From: Candidatus Endomicrobiellum glyptotermitis | GTDB taxonomy: Bacteria > Elusimicrobiota > Endomicrobiia > Endomicrobiales > Endomicrobiaceae | Direction of reading: 5' to 3' | Assembly (NCBI GenBank): GCA_031267715.1 | Contig: JAIRYQ010000002.1 | Location: 124,001-188,000, forward strand | DNA length: 64,000 nt | Part shown: positions 39,769 to 49,977 of the stretch, piece after piece | Position numbering within the stretch: the stretch's first letter is position 1 | How the letters are laid out: each line of letters begins with the position of its first letter | Translations under genes and position numbers: made by a program | The notes under the pieces: generated by a model | What the model was told of the DNA's origin: nothing | The model's input: the letters and a program-made list of their open reading frames with translations, nothing else | Databases searched by the model: none

Positions 39769-42420
39769 TTAAATTAAAAATTTTAAACTCTTATTAATCC
39801 TTTCAATTTTTATTCTTGCTTCATTGAGCCTTGCTTTAGTCTTTTCTATTTCAGTTTTAGGGGCTTTTTTGATAAAATTCTCATTACTTAGCCTTAATGT
39901 TACTTTTTCAATTTCTTGATTTGTAAAAGTAATTTCTTTCATGAGTCTTACTTTTTCTTTTTCAATATCGATAAATTCTTCTAATGGTAAAAATATTTCA
40001 ACGTTTTTTAAAATTATGACTGCAGAATTCTTAGGCTTTGTGATATTTTTGTGAAATTGTATTGATTTGATTTTGGCAAGTTGTTTTATGTAATTTTCAT
40101 TTTCCCTTATGTTTCTTATTTTATCGTTACCATCTAAAGTATTAAATAAGGCTTCAATTTGCATTGTAGCTGGAATATTCATTTCGCTTCTCAATGTTCT
40201 TATTTTTATGATTACATCTTGAATAGTATTCATTTTTTCTATAGAAGATTCACTATAAAAATTTTCAGGAATCGCGAATAAAAAACTTTCAACTATTATC
40301 TTTTCGTTTTTGTTTAATTTTTGCCATATTTCCGATGTTATAAAAGGAATTATTGGAGACATTAATTGCAGTGTTGATTTTAGTAAGTAAACGAGTATCG
40401 ACAGAACTTGTTTTTTTATATCCAAATTTGTTGATGCTATACGTATTTTTGAAAGTTCTATATACCAATCGCAGTATTTTGTCCAAAAAAAATCGTAAAT
40501 TTCTCTTGCTGCATGATCAATATTGTAAGATTCATAAGCTCTCTTAATTTTCGTGGCTGAACCTATAAACTCTGTTATGATCCATTCATCGGAAAGTTCA
40601 ATGGGATGAATAGTATTGTCAAGTTTACCAACCTCTTTAAGGTTCACCAACACAAATCTTGATGCATTCCATATTTTATTCATAAAATTTTTCGCTGCTA
40701 AAAACGATGTATTTGAAATTTGCATATCTCTTCCAGGAGCAGCGGCTTGTGCTAAGGCAAATCTCAATGCATCAGTGCCGTATTGATCCATGATTTTAAG
40801 TGGATCAACAACATTACCAAGAGATTTTGACATCTTTTTACCTTGCTTGTCTCTTATTATTCCATGAACAAAAATATTATTATATGGAATTTCTTTCATA
40901 AACTCTATTCCAAACTGCACCATTCTCGCAACCCATAAGTATAGAATTTCATGCCCTGTAACTAAAACGGATGTTGGATAAAAATATTTTAAATCTTTGT
41001 CATTCTCATCTTCACCCCAATTAAAAACGCTTATTGGCCATAGAGCTGAGGAGAACCAAGTATCTAAAACATCATCGTCCTGAATAAAATTTTTGCTTTT
41101 ACAATGAGGGCATTCTTTTGGTTTATCAAATGAAGCAAGAGGCTCACAGTTTGTTCGGTTACCTTTTTCATTAGTACAATAATAAATCGGTATTCTATGC
41201 CCCCACCATATTTGGCGACTTATACACCAGTCTCTCAAATTTTTGAACCATAAAATATAAGGTTTTTTCCACGATTGTGGATGAAAAAAAATTTTTTCAC
41301 TATTTGCTGCCTCAACTGCTCTTTTAGACATATCATGTACATTTAAAAACCATTGTTCTGACATTAATGGTTCTATTTTTGTAGAGCATCTATAACACTT
41401 ACCAACCGAGTGAGTATAATCGTCTGTTTTTACTAAAAAATTTCCAACATTCAAGTCTCCAGTAACTTTTTCTCTTGCTTTTTCAACACTCAGCCCTTGA
41501 TACCTAGGTGGAACATTTATCATTTTTCCATTAGTGTCAATTATTTCTATAATTTTAAGTTTATTTCTTCTTGCTATTTCATTGTCAGTTACGTCATGTG
41601 CAGGGGTAACTTTAACGACACCCGTTCCGAAAAATTTATCAATAATCGAATCTGAAATTATCTTTATTCTCCTATCTATTAAAGGGATTTTTACTGATTT
41701 CCCTATAAAATTTATGTATCTTTTATCTCCTGGATTTACGGCGAGAGCCGTATCACCAAGAATTGTTTCCGGTCTCGTCGTTGCAGTAACAATATATTCT
41801 TTGGAATTAATTAAAGGGTACTTTATATACCATAAATTGCTTTTCTCATGCTCATATTCTACTTCTATATCAGATAATGCAGTTGCACATCTGGAGCACC
41901 AGTTCACAAGCCTCTTCCCTTTGTATATAAGCCCCTTATTAAATAATTGTATAAATGCTTTTTTTACGGCTTTTGAGCGACTTTCATCCATTGTAAAAGC
42001 CACCCTGTCCCAATCTAAACTACAACCAAGTTTTTTAAGTTGATCTAATATTACCTCACCAGTTTTAATTCTCCATTTCAATATTTTTTGCAAAAATTCC
42101 TCACGACCTAAATCATGTCTTGTTTTTCCTTCCTCTTTTTTTATAAGTTTTTCAACGATATTTTGCGTAGCTATGCCGCCATGGTCTGTTCCGGGAACCC
42201 ACAAAGTATTGTAGCCTTGAAGTTTTCGAAATCTGATTATGATATCTTGCAAAGTATTATTCAACGCATGTCCCATATGTAGATGCCCAGTTATATTGGG
42301 AGGAGGGATAACTATTGTAAAAGGTTTATTCTTATTAGGTTTTGTAGAAAATGTTTTATTTTCTATCCAATATTTATACCACTTCTCTTCAAATTTTTTA
42401 GGGTCAAAAATCTTTTCCAT
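39769..42420 (-). CDS. valS: Valyl-tRNA synthetase
   Basis: 883-aa class I synthetase. HIGH-type motif PPPNITGHLHMGHALN near residue 40, editing domain with TTRPETILGDTALAVNP, KMSKS motif GKKMSKSLGNVVDP, and a C-terminal coiled coil that ends the protein. A CPHCKSKN pair probably binds zinc. Length is normal. AGAGG precedes the ATG. It is divergent from the plus-strand DJ-1 family gene. Confidence 0.97.
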   Translation of the reverse strand: MEKIFDPKKFEEKWYKYWIENKTFSTKPNKNKPFTIVIPPPNITGHLHMGHALNNTLQDIIIRFRKLQGYNTLWVPGTDHGGIATQNIVEKLIKKEEGKTRHDLGREEFLQKILKWRIKTGEVILDQLKKLGCSLDWDRVAFTMDESRSKAVKKAFIQLFNKGLIYKGKRLVNWCSRCATALSDIEVEYEHEKSNLWYIKYPLINSKEYIVTATTRPETILGDTALAVNPGDKRYINFIGKSVKIPLIDRRIKIISDSIIDKFFGTGVVKVTPAHDVTDNEIARRNKLKIIEIIDTNGKMINVPPRYQGLSVEKAREKVTGDLNVGNFLVKTDDYTHSVGKCYRCSTKIEPLMSEQWFLNVHDMSKRAVEAANSEKIFFHPQSWKKPYILWFKNLRDWCISRQIWWGHRIPIYYCTNEKGNRTNCEPLASFDKPKECPHCKSKNFIQDDDVLDTWFSSALWPISVFNWGEDENDKDLKYFYPTSVLVTGHEILYLWVARMVQFGIEFMKEIPYNNIFVHGIIRDKQGKKMSKSLGNVVDPLKIMDQYGTDALRFALAQAAAPGRDMQISNTSFLAAKNFMNKIWNASRFVLVNLKEVGKLDNTIHPIELSDEWIITEFIGSATKIKRAYESYNIDHAAREIYDFFWTKYCDWYIELSKIRIASTNLDIKKQVLSILVYLLKSTLQLMSPIIPFITSEIWQKLNKNEKIIVESFLFAIPENFYSESSIEKMNTIQDVIIKIRTLRSEMNIPATMQIEALFNTLDGNDKIRNIRENENYIKQLAKIKSIQFHKNITKPKNSAVIILKNVEIFLPLEEFIDIEKEKVRLMKEITFTNQEIEKVTLRLSNENFIKKAPKTEIEKTKARLNEARIKIERINKSLKFLI

Positions 42421-42446
42421 TAAGAACCTCTTAACAAGCTAAGAAA

Positions 42447-42476
42447 TTGTACTAAAAAATTACTATGTTGTATAAT
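42447..42476 (+). promoter_or_regulatory. Promoter of the DJ-1 family gene
   Basis: Plus strand: TTGTAC (42447-42452), 18-nt spacer, TATAAT (42471-42476). It lies in the divergent region between valS and the only plus-strand gene, giving a leader of about 185 nt. The -10 is perfect; the -35 is partial. Confidence 0.5.
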
Positions 42477-42669
42477 ATGAGTGTATTGGATGTAAAAGCT
42501 GATTTCGCTGATACAGTGGCGTTACTAACCTATGATCGTAATTTAAATTTAAGCTTTAGTTTATGTTATGGTCAAAAGCTTTTTGTGTTGTGTCATTGCT
42601 TCAGATGTTTTTTGCTTGTTGAATCATGTGTGGTTTGCCATACACTCAAAAAAAAGATCATTAATTAAA

Positions 42670-43179
42670 ATGAAAAAAATTGTATTTGTAACTGCTCCTG
42701 AAGCATTTAGAGATGAAGAATATTATAAACCTAAAGAAATTCTTGAAGGAATAGATATTGAAGTAGTGACTGCAAGTTTGAGAACAGGGGAGCTTAATGG
42801 TAGGTTTGGATATAAGGCAATGAGTACCTTTACGATTCGAGATAGTAGTTTAAATGATTTTGACGCAATAGCATATATTGGTGGGAGTGGATCAAGTGTG
42901 TTTTTTGATGACCCTTATGCTTTAAGACTTGCAAACGATTTTTTTAAATCTGGAAAACCTACAGCTTCAATATGCATAGCATCTGTAATTCTTGCAAACG
43001 CTGGTATTTTAAAAGGTAAAAAAGCAACAGTTTTTAGTGATGGAAAAGCGTCTTTAATAAAGGGAGGTGCTGTATATACAGGTGGGGCTTTGGAAGTTGA
43101 TGGGAACATTATTACTGCAAATGGGCCAGAGACTGCAGAAGATTTTGGAAGATCTATTATGATTGCGATGAGCAAATAG
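42670..43179 (+). CDS. DJ-1/PfpI family protein
   Basis: 169-aa protein of the DJ-1/ThiJ/PfpI superfamily. The conserved Glu is in FVTAPEAFRDEEYY, and the nucleophile-elbow Cys is in GKPTASICIASVILANAG near residue 102. GGSGSSVFFDDP is the loop before it. Related proteins have been described as proteases, glyoxalases or deglycases; the sequence does not decide. The start is the ATG at 42670, since upstream in-frame codons lack family sequence. It is the only plus-strand gene here, with its own promoter and a terminator-like hairpin after it. Confidence 0.85.
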   Translation: MKKIVFVTAPEAFRDEEYYKPKEILEGIDIEVVTASLRTGELNGRFGYKAMSTFTIRDSSLNDFDAIAYIGGSGSSVFFDDPYALRLANDFFKSGKPTASICIASVILANAGILKGKKATVFSDGKASLIKGGAVYTGGALEVDGNIITANGPETAEDFGRSIMIAMSK

Positions 43180-43185
43180 TTTTTT

Positions 43186-43210
43186 AAGTTCTTTGGGACT
43201 TGAGTTTTTA
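43186..43210 (+). terminator. Terminator-like hairpin after the DJ-1 family gene
   Basis: Plus strand AAGTTC-TTTG-GGACTT (one G-U pair) followed by GAG and TTTTTA, beginning seven bases after the stop codon. This suits an intrinsic terminator separating the gene from the convergent mtnP. A second palindrome, ATTGTAA-AA-TTACAAT, lies at 43274-43289. Confidence 0.5.
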
Positions 43211-43292
43211 TAAGGATCGTATTTACTGCACAAACGATGAACTTTTGTATTATCATTTAGTTTTAAAATCAAAATTGTAAAATTACAATGTT

Positions 43293-44177
43293 TTAGGAAT
43301 AATTGTTTTTATAGTATTTATCAATTAAAAGAGATACGTTTTTATAGTAGGGGCTTGATATTACTTTGTCTGGAGATGTCATGAGTGCCGCTTTCAATGA
43401 GTCTTTACAAGTGCATTTTGCTTCCCTAAGAGAGAGTTTTTTAATTAGGTTTTTGATAATTTTTTCACTGTTTTTAATATTCATTATAACAGTTTTAACG
43501 ACGCTATTGTTTGTTACTTCTTCGGCTTCTTTCCATACATCATAATCTGTTATAAGAGAGATATTTGCATAACATATCTCGGCTTCTCGCGCAAGTTTTG
43601 CTTCTTGTGACAACGTCATTCCTACTATAGAAAAACCTGCTTGTCTATTTACTTCTGATTCAACTTTCGTAGAGAACTGAGGTCCCTCAATGCAGACATA
43701 GGTTCCATAATGATGATGATTTATTCCTAACTCACTAATACTTTGATGGATTATATCTCTTATTTCTTCACAAAAAGGTTGTGACATTGATACATGAACT
43801 ACTATACCTTTTTCAAAAAAAGTTGACGGTCTATTTTTTGTTTTATCAAAAATCTGATCTGGAATAACAAAATCCTTGGGCTTTATTTCCTCTTTCAAAG
43901 AACCTGACGCTGTAAATGAAACGATTTGATTTATTCCTAGGGATCTCAATGCATATATATTGGCTCTTTGATTGATTTCGGAGGGATTTAAGATGTGCCC
44001 TTTACCATGTCTTGACAAAAAAGCGCATACTATCCCATTAATGGTACCAATAATTACTTTGTCTGAAGGTTTACCAAAAGGAGTATCAATATCTTTTTCA
44101 GTGATATTTTCCAAACCATCAATTTCATATAATCCACTTCCCCCTATAAATGCGATTTCTATAAAATTTTTGTTCAT
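43293..44177 (-). CDS. mtnP: S-methyl-5'-thioadenosine phosphorylase
   Basis: 294-aa nucleoside phosphorylase (PNP/MTAP family 2) that splits methylthioadenosine to adenine and methylthioribose phosphate, salvaging the by-product of polyamine synthesis. FIGGSGLYEIDGLENI and LSRHGKGHILNPSEIN give the phosphate site; EGPQFSTKVESEVNR and ITDYDVWKE the base and ribose site. Purine specificity beyond MTA cannot be read from sequence. It is alone, between the DJ-1 family gene and a 1.3-kb spacer. Confidence 0.92.
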   Translation of the reverse strand: MNKNFIEIAFIGGSGLYEIDGLENITEKDIDTPFGKPSDKVIIGTINGIVCAFLSRHGKGHILNPSEINQRANIYALRSLGINQIVSFTASGSLKEEIKPKDFVIPDQIFDKTKNRPSTFFEKGIVVHVSMSQPFCEEIRDIIHQSISELGINHHHYGTYVCIEGPQFSTKVESEVNRQAGFSIVGMTLSQEAKLAREAEICYANISLITDYDVWKEAEEVTNNSVVKTVIMNIKNSEKIIKNLIKKLSLREAKCTCKDSLKAALMTSPDKVISSPYYKNVSLLIDKYYKNNYS

Positions 44178-45480
44178 TTAATTATTATATCTCCTTTATT
44201 TAAAGTAAGCTTTTTGTTGTATCGTTCTATTTTCATTTTTACAGGTTTATATCAATACTGAAAAAGATATTGAAAGCACATTCAAGGAGTTTTTTTTGAT
44301 TAAATTTGTTTTTATAAGTTTTGATTTATTCCAAAAGATAGCTTGAATATTTCTACTCCATCTTTGTGGAATTTTAAACCTTAAATGTTTTTCACGGTCA
44401 CAAAAAACTGACATTTCAATATAAATCATACTCACTATACAAAATATGAGTTTTTAGACCATCTATTTCTATAAAAAAGTTTTACTATTTCATCTTTACT
44501 TATCAGTATAAATCTACACTCATATCTGAAATCTCTGGTTCGCCTTAAATAACTATTGTACCCCCCTGAATTTCTATATTATATGCACTCTAATATTCTT
44601 CTTCTCTAGACTCATCAATTTTTGAAAGTTTCAAAACAAATCTAGCAGTTTGGCAGCAACATCTATCTACCGTATCTATGAGAATATCTTCTACGCGCTT
44701 TCAAGAGTAGCAGCAGCAAGTACGCCAAAATATTCAGTCGTTTCAGATGCTTCTTACACGACTTTTTTTATTACAATCTGTATAAATAAGAGTTAGAGTA
44801 TGCAGGTCTTCTAACAGTCTTTTACCATTTGCGACGCAACAATTAATACCTATAGCACAATGTGCTCAAGGTTCGAAGTTTTTACTGTTAACACTTTATC
44901 ATTTTCAATATCCCATACTGCTTTCTAGAAAATTATTTAAAATGTCCGATACTTTTGAATTGGAACCACTTTCTACTACCATCATTTAGTTTTAACTTTT
45001 ATATTAACACAGAAATTCTTTGCTTGGAAGATGTTCCTCGTCTTTATAGCCGAGGGAATATAGCAGGATTTTCAAATATATTATCTTATTAGATTCTCTG
45101 TTTTTGGCAGTAAACTTTCAGGATCATTCACAATTCTTTGATCCTCTCTCTCCCCCAACACACAGTGCATATGCTATCTATTATAGCATGGGAACATTCC
45201 TTTCCCTTTCAAAAATCCATTCCTGCACAAAAAACAGACATCAGAAAAACAGGTATTTGACAACCTGCCATAACGTCGTAATCATAATAATTAAGCATCA
45301 CAAATTAAATACTTATTATTTTATTATTATTGTTTTCAATAAACTACACATTTCATAACTTTTCAAGTAAAACTATGTTGGTGCGATATCGCAGAGCTAC
45401 AGAACTACTCTATTAAACAGCCTATAAGGACTAGACTTAGAAAAAGACAATTTTTGTTAAAAGCATAAGATAATGTGAAT
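44178..45480. other. 1.3-kb spacer with gene debris
   Basis: No intact gene. Minus-strand blocks that look once-coding are at 44590-44985: MVVESGSNSKVSDILNNFLE (stop), CVANGKRLLEDLHTLTL in another frame, and VEDILIDTVDRCCCQTARFV with KLSKIDESREEEY at the end. They have the same order and direction and together would make about 130 residues. I do not recognise the family. The rest (45000-45480) shows nothing. Confidence 0.35.
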
Positions 45481-46662
45481 TTAAAAAATTAAACTTTTAA
45501 AACTTAATCCATTTTTCATCACGGGAAGTCCTAAAACATCAGCAATGGTTTGTGCAATATCTGACAATGTTGTCCTTGTTCCTAAGTTAACATCCTTTTT
45601 TAACTTTTTTCCATATACTAAAATCGGAACAAATTCTCTTGTGTGATTTGTATGTAGCTTGTATGTTGGGTCACAGCCATGGTCTGCTGTAATAATAAGC
45701 ATATCATCATCTTGTAGTTCTTCAACAAGACCAGGCAAGAAATCATCAAAATTTTTAAGTCCTGCAGCATAGCCCAAAACATCCCGCCTATGCCCCCAAA
45801 GCATATCAAAATCTACAAGATTAGCAAAAACTAATGTTTGTCTGTCAAAAAAGCTTTTTACCTCGTCAATAATTGCTTTTATACCACTTAAATTGTCTTT
45901 TGTACGAGTAGACCTAGTTATTCCTTTATTATTAAATATATCTGCCACTTTTCCTATTGCAATAACATTTCCACCAAAATTCTTTATTTCATCTAAAATT
46001 GTAGGTTCAAACGGGTCTAAGGAATAGTCTTTCCTATTCGATGTTCTTTCGTAATTACCATTTGAACCTATAAAAGGCCTTGCAATGACTCTTCCAACAG
46101 TATTATTTTCACATTTTAAAATATTTCGCGCAATTTTGCATATTTTGTATAATCTACTTAATCCGAAGCTTTCCTCATGTGCCGCTATCTGAAAAACTGA
46201 ATCACTTGAAGTGTAAACGATAGGACAGTTTGTTCTTTGATGCTCTAATCCAAATCGTTTTATTATCTCAGTTCCAGAAGTACTATAATTGCCTATTGTT
46301 TTAGTACCTATTCTTTTTTCAAATTCTTTCATTATTTCTTCAGGAAAACCGCTTGCATATACGGGAAAGGGTTTTTTAAAGACTACGCCAGATATTTCCC
46401 AGTGCCCTGCTGTGGTATCTTTGGCCGGGGATTTCGTTGCCATTTTACCGTAACAGCCCACAATATCTGTATCCGCATTGAACTTTTTGTTCAGGATTTT
46501 GTAAAACCCGAGCTTTGCCATGTTGGGTAAAGAAAAAGATTTTCCCACCAAATCTAAAATATGTTCAACCGTATTCGCGCCCTTGTCATTGTAAACGTCA
46601 GCGTCCGCAAGCTCTCCAACTCCAACACTATCTAAAACTATTAATATAATTCTTTTTGCCAT
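45481..46662 (-). CDS. deoB: Phosphopentomutase
   Basis: 393-aa alkaline-phosphatase-superfamily mutase interconverting (deoxy)ribose 1- and 5-phosphate. Metal-site blocks are IVLDSVGVGELADADVYND at the start and ITADHGCDPTYKLHTNHTRE near the end; DTTAGHWE marks the phosphothreonine region. It follows the transketolase pair by one base and feeds nucleoside-derived ribose into that route. Length is normal. Confidence 0.96.
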   Translation of the reverse strand: MAKRIILIVLDSVGVGELADADVYNDKGANTVEHILDLVGKSFSLPNMAKLGFYKILNKKFNADTDIVGCYGKMATKSPAKDTTAGHWEISGVVFKKPFPVYASGFPEEIMKEFEKRIGTKTIGNYSTSGTEIIKRFGLEHQRTNCPIVYTSSDSVFQIAAHEESFGLSRLYKICKIARNILKCENNTVGRVIARPFIGSNGNYERTSNRKDYSLDPFEPTILDEIKNFGGNVIAIGKVADIFNNKGITRSTRTKDNLSGIKAIIDEVKSFFDRQTLVFANLVDFDMLWGHRRDVLGYAAGLKNFDDFLPGLVEELQDDDMLIITADHGCDPTYKLHTNHTREFVPILVYGKKLKKDVNLGTRTTLSDIAQTIADVLGLPVMKNGLSFKSLIF

Positions 46663-46663
46663 A

Positions 46664-47608
46664 TTATTTTCTCTTTAGAATTTTTAAAACAGCATCTACA
46701 ATGTTTATATCTTTTAGTTTAAATTTACAAATTAGATCACAAGCGTCGCCAGATTCGCCAAATCTATCATTGACTCCAATCATTTCAACAGGGACAGGAC
46801 AATTTCTTACTAGTACCTCAGAGACTGCAGACCCGAACCCCCCATGAATTTGATGTTCCTCTGCAGTCACTACCGCCCCGCATTCTTTTGCGGCGTCAAT
46901 AATCACTTTTTCATCTATGGGTTTAATTGTATGTATATTTATAACCCTTGCTTCTATGCCTTTTTGCTTTAAAATCTCAGCAGCTACTAAAGACTCGTAT
47001 ACCATTGTTCCACAAGCCATAATTGCGACATCATTACCATCTCTCAAAATATTCGCTTTGCCTATCTCAAAAAAAGTGTCCTCATTTGTGAATATTGGCG
47101 TATTTTCCCTTCCGTATCTTATATAAACAGGTCCGTCAACACAAGCGCTTGCTATCACAGTTTTTTTTATTTCAATAAAATCGCATGGCACTATAACTTT
47201 CATTCGCGGGAGACATCTCATTATAGTAATTTCTTCTAAAGCTTGGTGTGTTGCTCCATCAGGACCTACCATAAGTCCAGAGTGTGATCCAGCTATTTTT
47301 ACATTTAAATTTGAATAACACACTGTTGTTCTTATTTGTTCCCATGGCCTTCCGGTTGAAAAAACTCCATAAGTTGATACAAATGGAATAAACCCAGCAA
47401 TAGCGAGCCCTGAAGCCATTCCTATTAAGTTATTCTCTGCTATACCAACATTAATAAACCTTTCAGGAAACCTTTTTTGAAAATTACTTATTAAAACTGA
47501 AGAGACAGTGTCCGCGCCTAAAACAAAAATTTTAGGATTGCTCTCGCCAAGTTCGACAAGAGCTTCTCCAAAACCAAATCTTGTAGCTTTTTTTTCGCCA
47601 ATTTTCAT
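46664..47608 (-). CDS. Transketolase C-terminal subunit
   Basis: 314-aa polypeptide with the pyrimidine-binding and C-terminal domains of transketolase. The conserved Glu is in FINVGIAENNLIGMASGLA; DGATHQALEEITIMR is the following block. It works with the separate N-terminal subunit just upstream (40-nt gap), a split arrangement seen in many anaerobes and archaea. Together they move two-carbon units between sugar phosphates. It is directly followed by deoB. Confidence 0.93.
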   Translation of the reverse strand: MKIGEKKATRFGFGEALVELGESNPKIFVLGADTVSSVLISNFQKRFPERFINVGIAENNLIGMASGLAIAGFIPFVSTYGVFSTGRPWEQIRTTVCYSNLNVKIAGSHSGLMVGPDGATHQALEEITIMRCLPRMKVIVPCDFIEIKKTVIASACVDGPVYIRYGRENTPIFTNEDTFFEIGKANILRDGNDVAIMACGTMVYESLVAAEILKQKGIEARVINIHTIKPIDEKVIIDAAKECGAVVTAEEHQIHGGFGSAVSEVLVRNCPVPVEMIGVNDRFGESGDACDLICKFKLKDINIVDAVLKILKRK

Positions 47609-47648
47609 TTTATTATTTTTCTTTTTTTTTAATTTTAGTATATTTTTT

Positions 47649-48476
47649 TTACTGTGCGGACTTTTCTATCTCAGTTATGGCTTTTTCTGTCAACTCTTTT
47701 GAAGGTATCTTGCCATGCCAATCTGTGATATTTTCCATAAAAGAAACACCCTTGCCTTTAATAGTTTTTGCTACTATAACTGTAGGCTTTTCTTTTTCTG
47801 CCTTAAACCTTAGATATGCTTTATCGATTTCTTCTAAATTGTGTCCATCTATCTCTATAGTACTCCATCCAAAAGCCCTATATTTGTGTATTAGTGGTTC
47901 AACGTTCATTATATCTTTTGTAGCACCGTCTATTTGTAGGCCGTTATCATCAATAATCGCACATAGATTATTGAGTTTATAATGAGCAGCAGACATGGCG
48001 GCTTCCCATATACTACCTTCTTGTTGTTCACCGTCACCCATAAGTACATAAACTTTATTATTTTTATTCATTTTTTTGATTCCTACGGCAACTCCAGCTC
48101 CAATTGATAAACCATATCCTAAAGAACCAGTAGATACTTCTATTCCCGGAAGTTCTTTATCTTTTGCTGGATGTCCTTGGAGCCTACTTCCGATTTTTCT
48201 CAAAGTGCTTAGTTCATCGTGATTAAAACATTCAAGTTGTGCTAGAATTGCGTAAAGAACAGGACAAACGTGTCCCTTAGATAAGATAAAATAGTCTCTA
48301 TTGGGATTTTTTACATTTTTAGGATAAAATGTCATATGTTTAAAATACAATGACACCAGAAGTTCAACGGATGATAAACTACCGCCTGGATGTCCAGAGC
48401 CAGCACTATAAAGCATTTTAATAATGTCTTTTCTAATATTGACGCATACTACATTTAAGTCTGATTTTTCAATCAT
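47649..48476 (-). CDS. Transketolase N-terminal subunit
   Basis: 275-aa thiamine-diphosphate-binding half of a split transketolase. SAGSGHPGGSLSSVELLVSL and the ThDP/Mg signature VLMGDGEQQEGSIWEAAMSA...NLCAIIDDNGLQIDG are present. It precedes the C-terminal subunit. With RpiB, TpiA and DeoB nearby, it forms a pentose/triose phosphate cluster. ATG start without a strong ribosome site. Confidence 0.94.
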   Translation of the reverse strand: MIEKSDLNVVCVNIRKDIIKMLYSAGSGHPGGSLSSVELLVSLYFKHMTFYPKNVKNPNRDYFILSKGHVCPVLYAILAQLECFNHDELSTLRKIGSRLQGHPAKDKELPGIEVSTGSLGYGLSIGAGVAVGIKKMNKNNKVYVLMGDGEQQEGSIWEAAMSAAHYKLNNLCAIIDDNGLQIDGATKDIMNVEPLIHKYRAFGWSTIEIDGHNLEEIDKAYLRFKAEKEKPTVIVAKTIKGKGVSFMENITDWHGKIPSKELTEKAITEIEKSAQ

Positions 48477-48602
48477 TGTTGTATAACCTTTTTCTAACTA
48501 CCTACTTTAAAAAAATCCGCTCTTTACTTATTTGTGTCAAAAAACAGTTGTAAAATGAGGCAGTATTTCAACATAAGTAAGAATACTAATCAGAGAACAA
48601 AT

Positions 48603-49061
48603 TTAATACTGTACTATTTTTTCAATTTCTTTAATTTTTTTTATTCTTTGAGAATGTCTTTCTTCAAATTGAGACTCAAGAAAAATTTCTATCCTGCGGC
48701 AAATACCATTTAAAGTGGTGGTTCTCGATCCCAAACATATAATATCTGCCGCATTATGCTGGGCTACGAGTCTTGCAGTATTCTCATCCCAGCAAGTTGC
48801 TGCAATTACACCTTTAATTTTATTTGCAGCAACAGACATACCAATTCCTGTTCCACATATAAGAATCCCTCTATCTGCTCTTTTTGTAAGAATAGCTTTT
48901 GCCACTTTCAAAGCGAAATCTGGGTAATCGCAACTACCGCTCCCATAAAACCCAAAATCTTCAATTTCATATTCTCTTTTTTGCAGGTAATTTTTTACTT
49001 TATCTCTTATCTTAATAGCAGTATGATCAGTACCAAAAGCTAATCTTCTAACCTTGTGCAT
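48603..49061 (-). CDS. rpiB: Ribose-5-phosphate isomerase B
   Basis: About 152-aa RpiB/LacAB-family isomerase of ribulose- and ribose-5-phosphate. FGTDHTAIKIRDKVKNYL, the catalytic Cys in RGILICGTGIGMSVAANK, and AQHNAADIICLGSRTT are present. A longer start at 49097 is possible, but the ATG at 49061 follows GAGGGTG and removes a non-conserved dozen residues. It lies between tpiA and the transketolase pair. Confidence 0.95.
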   Translation of the reverse strand: MHKVRRLAFGTDHTAIKIRDKVKNYLQKREYEIEDFGFYGSGSCDYPDFALKVAKAILTKRADRGILICGTGIGMSVAANKIKGVIAATCWDENTARLVAQHNAADIICLGSRTTTLNGICRRIEIFLESQFEERHSQRIKKIKEIEKIVQY

Positions 49062-49112
49062 AAATACAATACTTTCACCCTCATTATTGTAACACATGTA
49101 GCACGTAAATTT

Positions 49113-49868
49113 TTACTTAAAGTATCTAATAAGTTTTGTGAAAGACTCGGCTTCTAAACTTGCTCCTCCTACTAAATAACCATCAATATCTGGTTTCTTC
49201 ATAAGGTCTGATACATTCCTTGGATTTACAGAACCACCATAAAGAACTCTTACTTTATCAGCGGCATTTTTACCATACATTTGCTCATATATTTTTCTTA
49301 TAAAGCAATGTATTTCCTGAACTTGTTCTGGGTATGCGTTTTTTCCTGTTCCTATAGCCCATACAGGTTCGTAAGCTATAACTACTGAGCATGATTGCTC
49401 TAACGTAAATCCTGATAAACTTTCTCTTATTTGTTTTTCTATAACTTTAAAAGTTACATTATCTTCTCTTTCTTTAAGAGTTTCCCCTATGCAAACTATG
49501 GGGACAAGAGTAGCTACGAAAGCTGCTTTTGCTTTTTTGTTTACGAGCTCATTGGTTTCAAAAAAATATTGCCTACGTTCTGAATGACCTATTATAGCGT
49601 AAGAACAACCTATATCTTTTATCATCATTGGAGAAATTTCTCCAGTAAATGCCCCTTTTGGTTCCAAAAAAAGATTTTGTGCTCCCAGATTAATATTGGA
49701 ACCCCTAATCTCATTATTTACCGCATAGAGTGCTGTGAAAGCAGGGCATACTAAGATCTCAATGTTCATTACATCAGAAACTGCATTTTTAAGCGTTTTT
49801 ACGAGTCCAACAGCTTCTGAGACAGTTTTATTCATTTTCCAATTCCCCGCCATTAACGGCTTCTTCAT
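49113..49868 (-). CDS. tpiA: Triosephosphate isomerase
   Basis: About 251-aa TIM-barrel enzyme of glycolysis. GNWKMNKT with the catalytic Lys, IIGHSERRQYF with His, VIAYEPVWAIGTGK with Glu, and VLYGGSVNPRN for phosphate binding are all present. The ATG at 49868 has GGAGGG seven bases upstream and is preferred over a start five codons earlier. First gene of tpiA-rpiB-tkt-deoB. Confidence 0.97.
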   Translation of the reverse strand: MKKPLMAGNWKMNKTVSEAVGLVKTLKNAVSDVMNIEILVCPAFTALYAVNNEIRGSNINLGAQNLFLEPKGAFTGEISPMMIKDIGCSYAIIGHSERRQYFFETNELVNKKAKAAFVATLVPIVCIGETLKEREDNVTFKVIEKQIRESLSGFTLEQSCSVVIAYEPVWAIGTGKNAYPEQVQEIHCFIRKIYEQMYGKNAADKVRVLYGGSVNPRNVSDLMKKPDIDGYLVGGASLEAESFTKLIRYFK

Positions 49869-49977
49869 AAAAACACCCTCCATTCTCCCTCCTGAACTCC
49901 ATCATTTTATTGTACTTAATTCCAACCGATTTTTCAATTCACTTACGTCTATCAAACACATTACTAAACAAACTATT

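Noticed and set aside
42465-42668. 67-codon plus-strand frame before the DJ-1 family gene
   Set aside because: It begins inside the predicted promoter and has no recognisable protein features. The leader explanation is simpler.
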